Shown: piece by piece, positions 9,964-20,040 of the stretch
Layout: every line of letters begins with the position of its first letter
Position numbering within the stretch: position 1 is the stretch's first letter
Assembly: GCF_001757105.1 (NCBI RefSeq)
Contig: NZ_MDHN01000013.1
Location: 1-64,000, forward strand
From: Alteromonas confluentis
GTDB lineage: Bacteria > Pseudomonadota > Gammaproteobacteria > Enterobacterales > Alteromonadaceae
Length of the DNA: 64,000 nucleotides
Direction: 5' to 3'
Translations under genes and position numbers: made by a program
Notes under the pieces: generated by a model
What the model saw: the letters and a program-made list of their open reading frames with translations, nothing else
Told to the model about the DNA's origin: nothing
The model's database searches: none

Positions 9964-11280
9964 ATGACAATCCCCTTACCCCGTCAGAAAAACCTGCGCG
10001 CCGATACCGCGTGGGTTATTTATCAGATCCTCGAAAATGGTAAATCCAGTCGTGAATGCTTAGCAAAAGTGCAGCGACGATATCAGGGGAAAGATAACGC
10101 GTGGATCCAAGAGATGTCGCTGGGCGTGATGCGCCAGTTGCCACTATTACAAACCTGGTTACGCCAGCTGCTGGATAAACCGTTAAAAGGCAATAAGAAG
10201 GTGCTTGAACATCTGATTTTGCTTGGGCTGTATCAGATTGCATTTAGTCGTGTGTCGTCACATGCCGCTGTCAGTGAAACCGTCAACGCTGCTTCTTATC
10301 TTGGCGGCATGCAACTAAAAGGTTTAGTGAATGCCATCCTACGTAATTTCGAGCGACAGGCGCTGGCAACACAACCCGTAGAAGATCCTATCATCGCCAG
10401 TGGATTGCCGAAATGGTTCTATAAACGTGTTGTTGCGGCATACCCTGATCACTACGAATCGGTTGTTGAACAAACCAATGCTCAAGCGCCTATCTGGCTT
10501 CGAGTAAACACCTGCCAGGTTTCACGTGAAACGTTTTGTGAGGCATTAACACAACAAGACATTGCGTTTTCGCTGTCAGAACAACACCCGCAGGCAGTGA
10601 TACTGGTTAAGCGCCAGGATATTACCGCCCTTCCTGGCTATGAGAAAGGTTGGTTCGCCGTGCAAGACGGGGCGGCTCAATTGGCAGCGCAATATTTGGC
10701 ACCACAGCCAAACGACCGAGTTTTGGATTGCTGTGCCGCGCCCGGTGGAAAAACCGGACATATTTTTGAGATCCAGCCGGCCATTGGCTCTTGCCTCGCC
10801 ATCGATAGCGATGCCATTCGTTTAGAGCGGGTTAAAGAAAACATGACTCGCCTACAGCACAAACCAGAAATAAAAATAGGCGATGCGCTTAGACCGGATC
10901 AATGGTGGGATGGTCAACTATTCGATCGTATTTTGCTTGATGCACCCTGCTCTGCAACCGGAGTAATTCGTCGTCACCCAGATATACGCTGGTTACGTAA
11001 ATCCACTGATATCGCAGCACTCGGCGCACTACAGTCGGAAATTATGGATGTCATGTGGTCATTGCTTAAACCCGGCGGCACACTGCTTTATGCCACCTGC
11101 TCCATTTTGCCTGAAGAAAATCATCAGCAAGTTGCCGCGTTTTTAGCGCGCACTGAAGATGCAGAATTGTCTTCGCTTACTGAAACCGACACCACCGAAA
11201 AACCTGGTCGTCAGATTTTACCTGGCGAGCAACAAATGGATGGTTTCTACTACGCGAGACTGATAAAGTCTTCTCACTAA
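9964..11280 (+). CDS. rsmB: 16S rRNA m5C967 methyltransferase RsmB
   Basis: A 438-residue RsmB/Sun protein with an N-terminal NusB-like RNA-binding domain (about residues 1-145) and a C-terminal SAM-dependent methyltransferase domain. The SAM loop LDCCAAPGGKTGHI is near residue 258. The two catalytic cysteines of m5C enzymes are seen in LLDAPCSATG and LYATCSILPEEN. It methylates C967 of 16S rRNA. A parS-like palindrome is embedded in its coding sequence at 10518-10533. Confidence 0.96.
   Translation: MTIPLPRQKNLRADTAWVIYQILENGKSSRECLAKVQRRYQGKDNAWIQEMSLGVMRQLPLLQTWLRQLLDKPLKGNKKVLEHLILLGLYQIAFSRVSSHAAVSETVNAASYLGGMQLKGLVNAILRNFERQALATQPVEDPIIASGLPKWFYKRVVAAYPDHYESVVEQTNAQAPIWLRVNTCQVSRETFCEALTQQDIAFSLSEQHPQAVILVKRQDITALPGYEKGWFAVQDGAAQLAAQYLAPQPNDRVLDCCAAPGGKTGHIFEIQPAIGSCLAIDSDAIRLERVKENMTRLQHKPEIKIGDALRPDQWWDGQLFDRILLDAPCSATGVIRRHPDIRWLRKSTDIAALGALQSEIMDVMWSLLKPGGTLLYATCSILPEENHQQVAAFLARTEDAELSSLTETDTTEKPGRQILPGEQQMDGFYYARLIKSSH
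10518..10533. other. parS: parS-like centromere site in rsmB
   Basis: GGTTTCACGTGAAACG contains the exact 14-bp palindromic core GTTTCACGTGAAAC of the chromosomal parS consensus TGTTTCACGTGAAACA; only the two outer bases differ. ParA and ParB are encoded about 34 kb away in the same window. Confidence 0.75.
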
Positions 11281-11306
11281 TAAGATAAAGAGTCTGAAAT
11301 AAATCA

Positions 11307-12686
11307 ATGAAAATCATCATTCTTGGCGCAGGACAGGTCGGTGGTACGCTGGCAGAAAACCTGGTTGGTGAAAAGAACGAGATAACCGTTATTGATTCAG
11401 ACCCGACCATCTTACGAGCGCTACAAGACAGGCTCGATCTTCAGGTTGTTGAAGGCGTGGGTTCTCACCCAGATATTCTTAAAAAAGCCGGTGCCGAAGA
11501 CGCAGACATGCTTATTGCTGTAACCAACAGCGATGAAAGCAACATGTTGGCTTGTCAGGTCGCTTACAGCCTGTTCAAGACCCCGACCAAAATTGCTCGT
11601 GTGCGTAGCGAGCAATACATCATTTATCAGGAACAACTGTATAAAGAGCAGAACATTCCTGTCGATCATATTATCGCGCCTGAGCAATTGGTTACCACGG
11701 CGATTAAACGCCTAATTGATTACCCTGGCGCACTGCAAGTTGTCGAATTTGCCGAAGGCAAAGCCAGTCTTGTTGCGGTAAAAGCCTATTATGGTGGTTT
11801 GCTCGTAGGTCATGCACTTTCAACATTAAAAGAGCACATGCCTAACGTGGAAACCCGGGTAGCCGCTATTTACCGTCGTGGTCGTCCTATCCGCCCTCTG
11901 GGAACAACGGTTATAGAAGCCGACGATGAAGTGTTCTTCATTGCGGCTACAAAGCATATTCGCGCCGTAATGAGCGAGTTGCAGAAGCTGGAATCCAGTT
12001 ATAAACGCATTATGATAGCCGGTGGTGGCTTAATTGGCGCAGGCTTGGCAAAACGTCTTGAGCATAAGCACAACGTTAAACTTATCGAATTTAGCCCTGA
12101 GCGCGCGCAGTATCTTTCTGCCAATTTGGATAAAACCATCGTGTTCTGTGGTGATGCTTCTGATCCCGAGCTTCTGAATGAAGAAAGTATCGACCAGGTA
12201 GATGCATTCATTGCAGTTACCAACGACGATGAAGCGAATATCATGTCTGCGATGTTGGCCAAACGAATGGGCGCGCAAAAAGCGATGGTGCTAATTCAGC
12301 GCAGCGCGTATGTTGATCTGGTTCAGGGCGGCGAGATTGATATCGCCTTTTCACCCCAACAGGCAACGATTTCTGCCCTGCTGACGCACATCCGTCGCGG
12401 TGACATTGTAAATGTGTATTCTTTACGTAGAGGGGCCGCCGAAGCCATCGAGGCGATAGCCCACGGCGATGAGAATACGTCTAAGGTGGTCGGACGCGAA
12501 ATTGGCAGTATCAAATTGCCGCCCGGCACGACCATCGGCGCAATTGTTCGTGAAGACACGGTAATTATCGCTCACAGCGACACAAAAATTGAAGCCAATG
12601 ACCATGTGATTCTGTTTTTGGTAGACAAGAAATACATCACCGACGTGGAAAAACTGTTCCAGCCTAGCGCTTTCTTCTTTGGCTAA
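11307..12686 (+). CDS. trkA: Trk potassium uptake regulatory protein TrkA
   Basis: A 459-residue cytoplasmic regulator of the Trk K+ transporter. It has two tandem RCK units, each with a Rossmann NAD-binding domain followed by a TrkA-C domain. The first nucleotide motif is [16 protein letters not shown] at residue 3 onward; the second is [17 protein letters not shown] near residue 235. Length matches E. coli TrkA. It ends the def operon and faces trkH, its membrane partner, tail-to-tail. Such a trkA-trkH neighbourhood is not found in E. coli, where the genes are separate. Confidence 0.97.
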   Translation: MKIIILGAGQVGGTLAENLVGEKNEITVIDSDPTILRALQDRLDLQVVEGVGSHPDILKKAGAEDADMLIAVTNSDESNMLACQVAYSLFKTPTKIARVRSEQYIIYQEQLYKEQNIPVDHIIAPEQLVTTAIKRLIDYPGALQVVEFAEGKASLVAVKAYYGGLLVGHALSTLKEHMPNVETRVAAIYRRGRPIRPLGTTVIEADDEVFFIAATKHIRAVMSELQKLESSYKRIMIAGGGLIGAGLAKRLEHKHNVKLIEFSPERAQYLSANLDKTIVFCGDASDPELLNEESIDQVDAFIAVTNDDEANIMSAMLAKRMGAQKAMVLIQRSAYVDLVQGGEIDIAFSPQQATISALLTHIRRGDIVNVYSLRRGAAEAIEAIAHGDENTSKVVGREIGSIKLPPGTTIGAIVREDTVIIAHSDTKIEANDHVILFLVDKKYITDVEKLFQPSAFFFG

Positions 12687-12705
12687 TTGATAACTTACAG
12701 ATGAA

Positions 12706-12728
12706 GGCGAAGCCGGATCAGCTTCGCC
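12706..12728. terminator. possible bidirectional hairpin between trkA and trkH
   Basis: GGCGAAGC and GCTTCGCC form an 8-bp perfect stem with a seven-base loop that contains the trkH stop codon. Neither side has a good T-run, so termination ability is uncertain. Confidence 0.4.
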
Positions 12729-14169
12729 AGAATGTGGGCGAGAATAACACCAACAGTGAAAACACTTCCAAACGCCCAAACAGCATGGCCAGCACCAACA
12801 ACCATTTACCTGCATCGGTGACTTCAGAATACGTGCCAGCGACACTGCCAAGACCAGGACCTAAGTTATTCAGCGTTGCCGCTGTTGCCGTAAAGGCTGA
12901 AATGTTATCCAGTCCGGTAGCAATCATACCAATCATGATCACCACAAACACGATGGCATAAGCCGAGAAGAATCCCCATACCGCTTCCACAACGCGATCA
13001 GGCATTGCCCGCTCGCCCAGCTTAACGGAATACACCGCTTTAGGGTGAATAAGCCTATCGACTTCCCGCTTTCCCTGTAGAAATAGCAGTAAGACACGCA
13101 CCACTTTTAGCCCACCACCGGTAGACGACGCACAGCCGCCGATAAAACTGGAAAAGATTAACAATATTGGCAAGAAGGCCGGCCAAGATGAGAAATCTGT
13201 AGTGGCAAATCCTGCGGTAGTACTAATAGACACCGCCTGAATCATTGCCTGATCGAGGGCTTCTTCTGCAGAACCGTAATAACCCGATAGCGTGAGCACC
13301 AGGAAGCAAATCATAATCAACGCAAACTGAATGCAAAGGAAAGCTTTAAATTCCGGATCCCGCAGGTAGCCTTTTACCGAACGGGAGCTGGCAGCCGCGT
13401 AGTGTAATGAAAAGTTAAGTGCCGCGATAAGCAGAAAGATGGAGCAAACCGCATTAACCATAGGACTGTCGAAGTAGCCAAGACTCGCATCGTGAGTCGA
13501 AAAGCCGCCAATCGCCACAGTGGCGAAGGAGTGGCAAACCGCATCGAACCAGTCCATACCGGCAATCATGTAAGCACCGGTACAAGCGATTGTCAGCGAC
13601 AAATAGATGTACCAGAGGTGCTTTGCCGTATCGGCAATACGGGGCGTCATTTTTGAATCTTTCACAGGGCCGGGGGTTTCAGCTCTGTATAGCTGCATGC
13701 CCCCTACGCCAAGAATAGGCAGAATCGCAACGGCCAGTACAATGATACCCATGCCACCAAGCCACTGCAGTTGCTGACGATAGAATTGAATTGAATGAGG
13801 AAGGAATTCAATCCCTTCGATAACGGTAGCCCCGGTGGTAGTAAGCCCAGAGAAGCTTTCGAAGAAAGCATCTGTGACCGTCATACTCGGCTGTTCGAGC
13901 AAAATAAACGGAATGGCACCGAAGCTGGCCAGTACTGTCCAAAACAGTACGACGATGAGAAACCCCTCTTTCGCCCGGAGTTCTTTACGATGGTAACGGT
14001 TTGGGTACCACATTACTGTGCCGGTGGCGACACACATCAGGAAGGCAATAATGAAAGGCAGACCACTGCCGTCTTCAAAAACCAATGATATCAGTGCAGG
14101 TGGTATCATTGTGACGCTAAACAGCGCAACCAGTAATCCCAGAATCCTTACGATTGCACGGTAGTGCAT
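12718..14169 (-). CDS. trkH: Trk potassium transporter membrane subunit TrkH
   Basis: A 483-residue integral membrane K+ transporter, the same length as E. coli TrkH. The four pore-loop repeats of the SKT superfamily are visible: SGLTTTGATV, ATVAIGGFSTHD, SISTTAGFATTD and TAATLNNLGPGLG. Hydrophobic helices flank each. TrkH works with TrkA, encoded convergently next door. The start ATG follows an otherwise open 120-bp intergenic stretch before elbB. Confidence 0.96.
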   Translation of the reverse strand: MHYRAIVRILGLLVALFSVTMIPPALISLVFEDGSGLPFIIAFLMCVATGTVMWYPNRYHRKELRAKEGFLIVVLFWTVLASFGAIPFILLEQPSMTVTDAFFESFSGLTTTGATVIEGIEFLPHSIQFYRQQLQWLGGMGIIVLAVAILPILGVGGMQLYRAETPGPVKDSKMTPRIADTAKHLWYIYLSLTIACTGAYMIAGMDWFDAVCHSFATVAIGGFSTHDASLGYFDSPMVNAVCSIFLLIAALNFSLHYAAASSRSVKGYLRDPEFKAFLCIQFALIMICFLVLTLSGYYGSAEEALDQAMIQAVSISTTAGFATTDFSSWPAFLPILLIFSSFIGGCASSTGGGLKVVRVLLLFLQGKREVDRLIHPKAVYSVKLGERAMPDRVVEAVWGFFSAYAIVFVVIMIGMIATGLDNISAFTATAATLNNLGPGLGSVAGTYSEVTDAGKWLLVLAMLFGRLEVFSLLVLFSPTFWRS

Positions 14170-14289
14170 ATTTCGCTGTGCCTTTTTATATTTCTTCTAA
14201 TGCAGTAACTGCATTGTTATCACCCCAATCTTGTCATTATGCGGTGACTCAGGCGAAAGGGAAAGCCCATTCGCCTTAACCCACTACGA

Positions 14290-14943
14290 TTACTTCATCG
14301 CCAGTACGGTTTTTACCATTTTATCGATACCGGCCTTGGCCTCCAAAATGTCGCCTGCAAGCATGTAAGCGGGTGTAGTGACAAGTTTTGCTTCGGTATC
14401 AATAACGATGGCATCAACGGCGCAATCCACATGTGAAGCACCTAACGCATTAATACCTGCCGCCGCTCCCTCATCGTTACCGATGGTCACTTTACGTTGA
14501 TCTTTATAAACCGCTGCAGCAAGGGCTGGTGCAATACAGGCGTAACCCGCCGGTTTACCGGCTTCTGCAAATGCTTTGCACACAGCCATCACATCGTCGT
14601 TAACTGAACATTCAGGCCCGTCTACCGCAAAAGTGCATAAGTTTTTCGCTGCTCCGAAACCGCCCGGTAACATAATGGCGTCAAAGTCGTCGGGCTTGCA
14701 CGCGGTAACGGGTTTAATTTCCCCGCGAGCGATACGGGCAGATTCAACCAGCACATTGCGCGACTCGCCTTCAGCAACTTCGCCTGTGAGATGATTCACT
14801 ACATGCATTTGCGCCACATCAGGCGCAAAGCATTGATATTGTGCCCCGTTTTCACGAATTGCTAATAAGGTAATAACCGCTTCGTGAATTTCAGCTCCAT
14901 CAAACACGCCACTTCCACTTAGAATCACTGCTACTTTTTTCAC
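14290..14943 (-). CDS. elbB: isoprenoid biosynthesis glyoxalase ElbB
   Basis: A 217-residue DJ-1/PfpI-like class I glutamine amidotransferase-fold protein of the ElbB family. Visible are KVAVILSGSGVFDGAEIHEA at the N-terminus, IMLPGGFGAAKNL near residue 90, and the nucleophile-elbow cysteine in YACIAPALAA near residue 134. ElbB has glyoxalase activity in vitro, and its link to isoprenoid synthesis is genetic. I chose the GTG at 14943 because GGGAGAG lies six bases before it; an in-frame ATG at 14958 overlaps that ribosome-binding site. Confidence 0.92.
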   Translation of the reverse strand: MKKVAVILSGSGVFDGAEIHEAVITLLAIRENGAQYQCFAPDVAQMHVVNHLTGEVAEGESRNVLVESARIARGEIKPVTACKPDDFDAIMLPGGFGAAKNLCTFAVDGPECSVNDDVMAVCKAFAEAGKPAGYACIAPALAAAVYKDQRKVTIGNDEGAAAGINALGASHVDCAVDAIVIDTEAKLVTTPAYMLAGDILEAKAGIDKMVKTVLAMK

Positions 14944-15364
14944 TGAATACTCTCCCATCTCTGCAAGCCAGATAGATCAGGCGTTATGCCTTTTATGATT
15001 AAAAAAACAACAAATACTATACAAAAAGTATCAATCTCAGCTGTCACTGATTGTTATCGTTATGCTACATTAACTGCCGAACTTGGTTAAACCATAAATC
15101 TCAATACACCAAGTTATCCACATTATCAGGGAAGAATTTATCACAAGGATGATGCCTCTTCGGTTTCCTGCAACACCTTATATACTCAGATCTACGGAAT
15201 TTGACGCCGTTTTAGATCTACATTGACGATCCCGTTATTTTTAGATTTGATCACAAAGTTATCCACAAGCGATCCGAATATTGCGCAATACGGCTAATAT
15301 GGCTTTAAGACGCCGCCTGTGGCATCCTGCATGCTTTATTATTGATGCCTGCGATAGCCTTTCT
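14944..15364 (+). promoter_or_regulatory. polA upstream region with DnaA boxes and GATC cluster
   Basis: This gene-free 420 bp stretch holds two exact DnaA boxes TTATCCACA (15114-15122 and 15259-15267), both on the plus strand. Five GATC sites lie between 15189 and 15274 (15189, 15215, 15228, 15249, 15271). The part near elbB is AT-rich. I found no confident -35/-10 pair for polA. The arrangement suggests DnaA- and Dam/SeqA-linked control of polA, or a DnaA titration site; this is inference. Confidence 0.6.
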
Positions 15365-18136
15365 ATGTCCCAAAGCAAAAAGCCTCCTTTTATTCTTGTT
15401 GATGGATCATCTTACCTGTTCCGCGCTTTTCATGGTTTGCCCCCTCTGACCAACTCCAAAGGTCAGGATACGGGTGCCATTTACGGTGTGATCAACATGC
15501 TAAGAAGCTTGATCCGCCAATACCACCCTACTCACATAGCCGTTGTGTTCGATGCAAAAGGTAAAACCTTTCGTGACGATATGTATGCCGACTATAAGGC
15601 TAATCGCCCGCCAATGCCGGAAGAGCTGCGTTCTCAAATAGCCCCACTGCACGATATTATCCGCGCGATGGGTTTACCGATCATTATCGAAGAAGGCGTC
15701 GAAGCCGATGATGTGATTGGTACGCTCTCCCGTCAGGCGACAGAAAAGGGTATCGATACGCTGATCAGTACCGGTGACAAAGATATGGCTCAGTTGGTTA
15801 ACCAGCATGTCACGTTGATCAACACAATGAACAATCAGATCACCGACATCGACGGCGTTAACGAGAAGTTTGGTGTACCACCAGAATTGATCATCGACTT
15901 CCTGGCCCTAAAAGGGGACAAAGTGGATAACATTCCTGGCGTGCCCGGTGTGGGTGATAAAAGCGCGCAAGCCTTATTGAACGGCATTGGTGGCATAAAA
16001 GATATCTACAATCATCTTGATGATATTGCTGGCTTGTCATTCCGCGGCAGTAAAACCATGGCAGCGAAAATGGCCGAGTACGAAGAACAAGCTCGTCTTT
16101 CTTATGAACTTGCCACCATTAAGTTAGACGTGGAAATGGACTTTGCCCCAGAAACCCTCACCCCAACAGAGGCAGACAACGGCAAGCTTGCTGAACTATT
16201 TGCGGAATATGAATTTAAACGCTGGTTCTCTGAAGTATCTTCCGAATCGGCGGCTGAAGCGGCTGAAGCAATCGCTGAGTCTGATGATACCGAAGACGCC
16301 CCGGCCTCTCTTTCTGATATTAATCGTGACAACTACGAAACGGTAACAACACAAGAAGCGTTCGATACCTGGCTAAAGAAACTCGAAGACGCCCCACTGT
16401 TTGCGTTTGATACCGAAACCACCAGTCTGGATTATATGGAAGCGGAAATCGTCGGTGTCTCTTTCAGCACAGCCCCCGGCGAGGCGGCTTATGTTCCGGT
16501 TGCCCATGATTATCCCGATGCCCCTGAGCAGCTCGATCGCAATCACGTGTTAAATGCGCTTAAGCCCCTTCTCGAATCGGAAAGCATTAAGAAAGTAGGT
16601 CAGCATCTAAAGTACGATAAGAATGTACTGGCGAATTATGATATCAACCTGCAGGGCATTGCTTTCGATACCATGTTGGAGTCGTACGTGTTGAATAGTA
16701 CCGCCACTCGTCACGACATGGACTCTCTGGCGATGGCATATTTGAATCACAAAACGATTCACTTTGAAGAGATTGCGGGCAAGGGAGCCAAACAGTTAAC
16801 CTTTAATCAGATCGATCTGAATGAAGCCTCGCCTTATGCCGCAGAAGATGCCGATGTTACGCTTCGCCTTCATAACGAAATTTGGTCGCGTCTGGAAAAA
16901 CATGACGAGCTCAAAGCGCTCTTGTTGGATGTAGAGGTGCCGCTTGCCAGTGTACTATCCCGCATGGAACAGTTGGGTGTTTTTATCGATTCACAGAAGT
17001 TGAATCAGCAAAGTCAGGATCTCGCCACCAGAATTAAAGAACTGGAAGCCAGCGTACACGATGCAGCCGGAGAGACCTTTAACCTGGGATCAACCAAGCA
17101 GCTGCAGCACATCTTGTTTGAAAAGCTTGAGTTACCGATCATCAAGAAGACACCTAAAGGTGCGCCTTCTACTTCCGAGGAAGTGTTGCAGGAATTGGCG
17201 CTTGAGTACCCTATTCCGAAAATGATCATGGAATACCGAGGCTTGACCAAGCTGAAGAATACCTACACGGATAAACTCCCGAAGATGATTAATCATCGTA
17301 CCGGTCGCGTGCATACTTCCTATCATCAAGCAGTCACTGCAACAGGACGTTTGTCTTCTACTGATCCAAATCTGCAGAATATTCCAATTCGCACAGAAGA
17401 AGGTCGTCGGGTGCGTCAGGCATTTGTCCCCCGTGATGGCTTCAAAATTGTAGCCGCCGACTACTCGCAAATCGAACTGCGTATTATGGCGCACCTATCT
17501 AAAGACAAAGGCTTACTCGATGCCTTCTCTGAAGGAAAGGATATTCACCGTGCAACAGCAGCTGAAGTGTTCGATGCGCCTCTAGATGACGTTACCGCCG
17601 ATCAGCGCCGCAGTGCAAAGGCGATTAACTTTGGCTTAATTTACGGTATGTCTGCGTTCGGCTTATCTCGCCAACTGAATATTCCGCGTAACGATGCACA
17701 AAGCTATATGGATTTGTATTTTGAACGTTATCCGGGTGTACTTCGCTACATGGATGAAACCCGCGAACACGCAAAAGAAAAAGGTTACGTGGAAACGGTG
17801 TTTGGCCGTCGTCTTTATTTACCTGACATTAAAGCCAGTAATGGGGCCCGTCGTAAGGGCGCCGAACGTGCAGCGATAAATGCACCTATGCAAGGTACTG
17901 CCGCCGACATCATTAAACTAGCCATGTTAAAAGTGGATGAGTGGATCCAAAAAGAAGCCGGCGATGATGTGTATATGATGATGCAGGTACACGACGAACT
18001 GGTATTTGAAATTCGCGAGTCTGTTGTTGACGAGATGAAGGCAAAAATTGTAACCCTGATGGAGCAGGCTGCGACTTTATCTGTTCCCCTTCAGGTAGAA
18101 GCCGGTGTGGGTGAAAATTGGGATGAAGCGCACTAA
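15365..18136 (+). CDS. polA: DNA polymerase I
   Basis: A 923-residue DNA polymerase I used in Okazaki fragment processing and repair. The 5'-3' exonuclease domain spans about residues 1-290 ([20 protein letters not shown] at the start). The 3'-5' proofreading domain has an intact DTET near residue 349 and a [13 protein letters not shown] block. The polymerase domain carries DYSQIELR near residue 699 and VHDELVFE near residue 875. The ATG at 15365 matches the family N-terminus; an in-frame extension upstream to 15281 would add 28 unconserved residues. No strong ribosome-binding site is seen. Two DnaA boxes lie upstream and Spot 42 RNA lies downstream, as in E. coli for the latter. Confidence 0.97.
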   Translation: MSQSKKPPFILVDGSSYLFRAFHGLPPLTNSKGQDTGAIYGVINMLRSLIRQYHPTHIAVVFDAKGKTFRDDMYADYKANRPPMPEELRSQIAPLHDIIRAMGLPIIIEEGVEADDVIGTLSRQATEKGIDTLISTGDKDMAQLVNQHVTLINTMNNQITDIDGVNEKFGVPPELIIDFLALKGDKVDNIPGVPGVGDKSAQALLNGIGGIKDIYNHLDDIAGLSFRGSKTMAAKMAEYEEQARLSYELATIKLDVEMDFAPETLTPTEADNGKLAELFAEYEFKRWFSEVSSESAAEAAEAIAESDDTEDAPASLSDINRDNYETVTTQEAFDTWLKKLEDAPLFAFDTETTSLDYMEAEIVGVSFSTAPGEAAYVPVAHDYPDAPEQLDRNHVLNALKPLLESESIKKVGQHLKYDKNVLANYDINLQGIAFDTMLESYVLNSTATRHDMDSLAMAYLNHKTIHFEEIAGKGAKQLTFNQIDLNEASPYAAEDADVTLRLHNEIWSRLEKHDELKALLLDVEVPLASVLSRMEQLGVFIDSQKLNQQSQDLATRIKELEASVHDAAGETFNLGSTKQLQHILFEKLELPIIKKTPKGAPSTSEEVLQELALEYPIPKMIMEYRGLTKLKNTYTDKLPKMINHRTGRVHTSYHQAVTATGRLSSTDPNLQNIPIRTEEGRRVRQAFVPRDGFKIVAADYSQIELRIMAHLSKDKGLLDAFSEGKDIHRATAAEVFDAPLDDVTADQRRSAKAINFGLIYGMSAFGLSRQLNIPRNDAQSYMDLYFERYPGVLRYMDETREHAKEKGYVETVFGRRLYLPDIKASNGARRKGAERAAINAPMQGTAADIIKLAMLKVDEWIQKEAGDDVYMMMQVHDELVFEIRESVVDEMKAKIVTLMEQAATLSVPLQVEAGVGENWDEAH

Positions 18137-18248
18137 AACAGAAAGTGGCTTACAGTATTTACTGTATTTATCCTTACAATCACCTACATTTGGTAATTTT
18201 ATTACATTTTAACTTGCCTTTTCAGCATTCTGTTGTACCCTATTGCAT

Positions 18249-18320
18249 GTAGGGTACAGAGGTGAGAAAGCTGTTTTCAAACCTTTGCTTTGGCCCCGGT
18301 AGTTTTACCGGGGCTTTTTT
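18249..18320 (+). ncRNA. spf: Spot 42 small RNA (short form)
   Basis: The first 15 bases GTAGGGTACAGAGGT are identical to the 5' end of E. coli Spot 42, and the position right after polA and before yihA is the conserved spf locus. The RNA forms hairpin I (AGAGGT pairing with ACCTTT) and ends in the terminator GCCCCGGTA-GTTT-TACCGGGGC followed by six T. At about 72 nt it is much shorter than the 109-nt E. coli RNA and lacks the central hairpin. The promoter is plausible: TTGCCT (18214-18219), 16 bp, TACCCT (18236-18241), start at 18249. Spot 42 is an Hfq-dependent regulator of carbon metabolism repressed by cAMP-CRP in E. coli. I see no good CRP site here. Confidence 0.88.
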
Positions 18321-18377
18321 ATGCCTGAAATTCGGTAGTAAAGCTTTATCGTAAGGCTATGATTTTCATAGAGGAAA

Positions 18378-18418
18378 AAATTAAATAGAAAAAAATCGCG
18401 TTTTTTTCTATTTAATTT
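18378..18418. repeat. 18-bp perfect AT-rich inverted repeat
   Basis: AAATTAAATAGAAAAAAA (18378-18395) is followed by TCGCG and its exact reverse complement (18401-18418). On the minus strand the stem is followed by more T residues, so it may terminate leftward yihA transcription. An alternative is a cruciform or protein-binding element. The near-total lack of G+C makes it an unusual terminator. Confidence 0.75.
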
Positions 18419-18454
18419 GAACTAATAGCGGGATGGGGCACTCTATATCTTCGG

Positions 18455-18512
18455 TTTTTATGTGTTTTCTCTCAGTCCTTTTCCCCGTCCAAATGGATGG
18501 GGATTTTTCTTT
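18455..18512 (+). ncRNA. candidate second small RNA ending in a terminator
   Basis: A rightward intrinsic terminator is clear: CCCCGTCC (18483-18490), AAAT loop, GGATGGGG (18495-18502), then ATTTTTCTTTT. No gene on the plus strand lies between Spot 42, which has its own terminator, and this one. A TATATC at 18444-18449 could serve as a -10 element giving a transcript of about 60 nt, but no -35 element is convincing. From memory, a second sRNA downstream of spf has been described in Aliivibrio; I cannot verify homology. Confidence 0.4.
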
Positions 18513-18548
18513 TCAGGACTGCAAAAGTTTATCTCCTTCTACAGCCAC

Positions 18549-19160
18549 CTACTCTTCTTCTTTTTTATTCAGGTCGAACCAATTATTTAATACTGCTTCA
18601 GCTTCACCCACGCCAATCTTATTCAGCGACGAGAAAGTCTGTACCGTCACATCGCCATTGAAGGCCAGCGCTGCCGTTTTCGCAAACATTAATGCTTCTT
18701 TTCGCTTACCTGATTTTAACTTATCAGCTTTCGTCAATAACGCTAATACGGGGAGTCCCGCATCGACAGCCCAAAAAATTAAATCCTGATCGAGATCTTT
18801 AAACGGGTGTCGGATATCCATCATCACCACCAGACCACGTAGGCTTTTCCGCTTTTGCAAATACTCACCCAGCGATGCCTGCCATTTCTTTTTCATTTCT
18901 AAGGGTACCTGAGCAAAACCGTATCCAGGTAAGTCAACCAGGCGGCGGTTTTCGTCAAGTTCAAAGATATTAATTAGCTGTGTGCGACCAGGCGTTTTAC
19001 TGGTTCTAGCCAGGTTTTTTTGTCTGGTGAGCGTGTTTAAGGCGCTGGACTTCCCGGCATTCGAGCGGCCTGCAAACGCCACTTCGATGCCCTCATCCTG
19101 TTTAAGATGGCGGATATCCGGCGCACTCATGAGAAACTTTGCTTTTGTGTAATACGACAT
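18549..19160 (-). CDS. engB: ribosome biogenesis GTPase YihA/YsxC (EngB)
   Basis: A 203-residue small GTPase required for 50S subunit assembly in well-studied bacteria. G motifs are visible: [12 protein letters not shown] (G1), TPGRTQ (G2), DLPGYG (G3), TKADKL (G4), and TFSSLN at the G5 position. Length and order agree with E. coli YihA. The gene is transcribed toward spf, and its start faces the cytochrome c4 gene across a 177-bp divergent promoter region. Confidence 0.97.
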   Translation of the reverse strand: MSYYTKAKFLMSAPDIRHLKQDEGIEVAFAGRSNAGKSSALNTLTRQKNLARTSKTPGRTQLINIFELDENRRLVDLPGYGFAQVPLEMKKKWQASLGEYLQKRKSLRGLVVMMDIRHPFKDLDQDLIFWAVDAGLPVLALLTKADKLKSGKRKEALMFAKTAALAFNGDVTVQTFSSLNKIGVGEAEAVLNNWFDLNKKEEE

Positions 19161-19201
19161 TGTTAATATCCGTCTATACTTTGGACTTAATTATAAATTG
19201 T

Positions 19202-19231
19202 TTGACACTTATCAGAAAATCGCCATAAAAC
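19202..19231 (+). promoter_or_regulatory. candidate promoter for cytochrome c4
   Basis: TTGACA (19202-19207) and TAAAAC (19226-19231) with 18 bp between them lie in the divergent yihA-cytochrome c4 spacer. The -35 element is exact but the -10 is weak. Confidence 0.4.
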
Positions 19232-19337
19232 CATAGTTTTATTATGGAATAAGTTTTTCTGCCGTGTTAAATGTGTAAAGATACATATGATATCACGTAT
19301 AACGCCGAAGCCGTTTGGTCCTTTGTAGAGATTAGTT

Positions 19338-19961
19338 ATGAAAAAACTGTGTTTAGTTGTTTGTGTGGCATTAGGTTTTACCGGAACTGTTCTGGCAGAA
19401 GGAAATGCCGAAGCCGGAAAAGCAAAATCTGTAACCTGTGCAGCTTGCCACGGTCCTGATGGCAACGCCATGATCCCCATGTATCCGAAAATCGCGGGGC
19501 AACATGCAGGTTATATCGAAAAACAACTAAAAGAGTTTAAACTGGCGATGCAAACGGGCGGCGCAGAAGGCCGTAATAACGCCGTGATGAACCCAATGGC
19601 GGGTGCCCTGTCTGAACAAGACATGGCGGATTTAGCTGCCTACTTCTCTTCACAAGATCCTAAAATCGGACAAACGCCAGAGAATTACGTCGAAGCAGGC
19701 CAAGCCCTTTACCGCGGCGGTGATGCATCACGTGGCATTCCCTCCTGCAGTGCTTGCCACGGTCCAGATGGTAATGGCATGGGATTAGCGGGCTTTCCCG
19801 ATATCAGTGGTCAATACACTGACTACGTCGCAGCCCAACTAAAAAGCTTCCGGGAAGGCCAACGGGCTAACGACATGAACGGCATGATGCGTGATGTAGC
19901 CATGAAACTTACTGATGAAGACATTGAGATCCTGTCGAACTACCTGGCAGGCCTACACTAA
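19338..19961 (+). CDS. dihaem cytochrome c4
   Basis: A 207-residue periplasmic dihaem cytochrome of the c4 type. A Sec signal peptide (MKKLCLVVCVALGFTGTVLA) is followed by two homologous haem domains. Haem-binding motifs are CAACH at residues 34-38 and CSACH at 137-141. NPMAG near residue 87 supplies the likely distal methionine of domain 1. Cytochromes c4 carry electrons to terminal oxidases such as cbb3. The gene lies between yihA and the CsrC-like RNA, a location also common in pseudomonad relatives for yihA-cytochrome c4. Confidence 0.94.
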   Translation: MKKLCLVVCVALGFTGTVLAEGNAEAGKAKSVTCAACHGPDGNAMIPMYPKIAGQHAGYIEKQLKEFKLAMQTGGAEGRNNAVMNPMAGALSEQDMADLAAYFSSQDPKIGQTPENYVEAGQALYRGGDASRGIPSCSACHGPDGNGMGLAGFPDISGQYTDYVAAQLKSFREGQRANDMNGMMRDVAMKLTDEDIEILSNYLAGLH

Positions 19962-20040
19962 GTACTTGTATTTCAAAGGTTGTTAATTATTTGTAAATAA
20001 TTACTTGTCTTTTGAACTCAGTTCTGTAGTATAGCTGCTC

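Noticed and set aside
18433..18789. 118-residue frame overlapping yihA on the other strand
   Set aside because: It lies mostly antisense to the conserved yihA frame.
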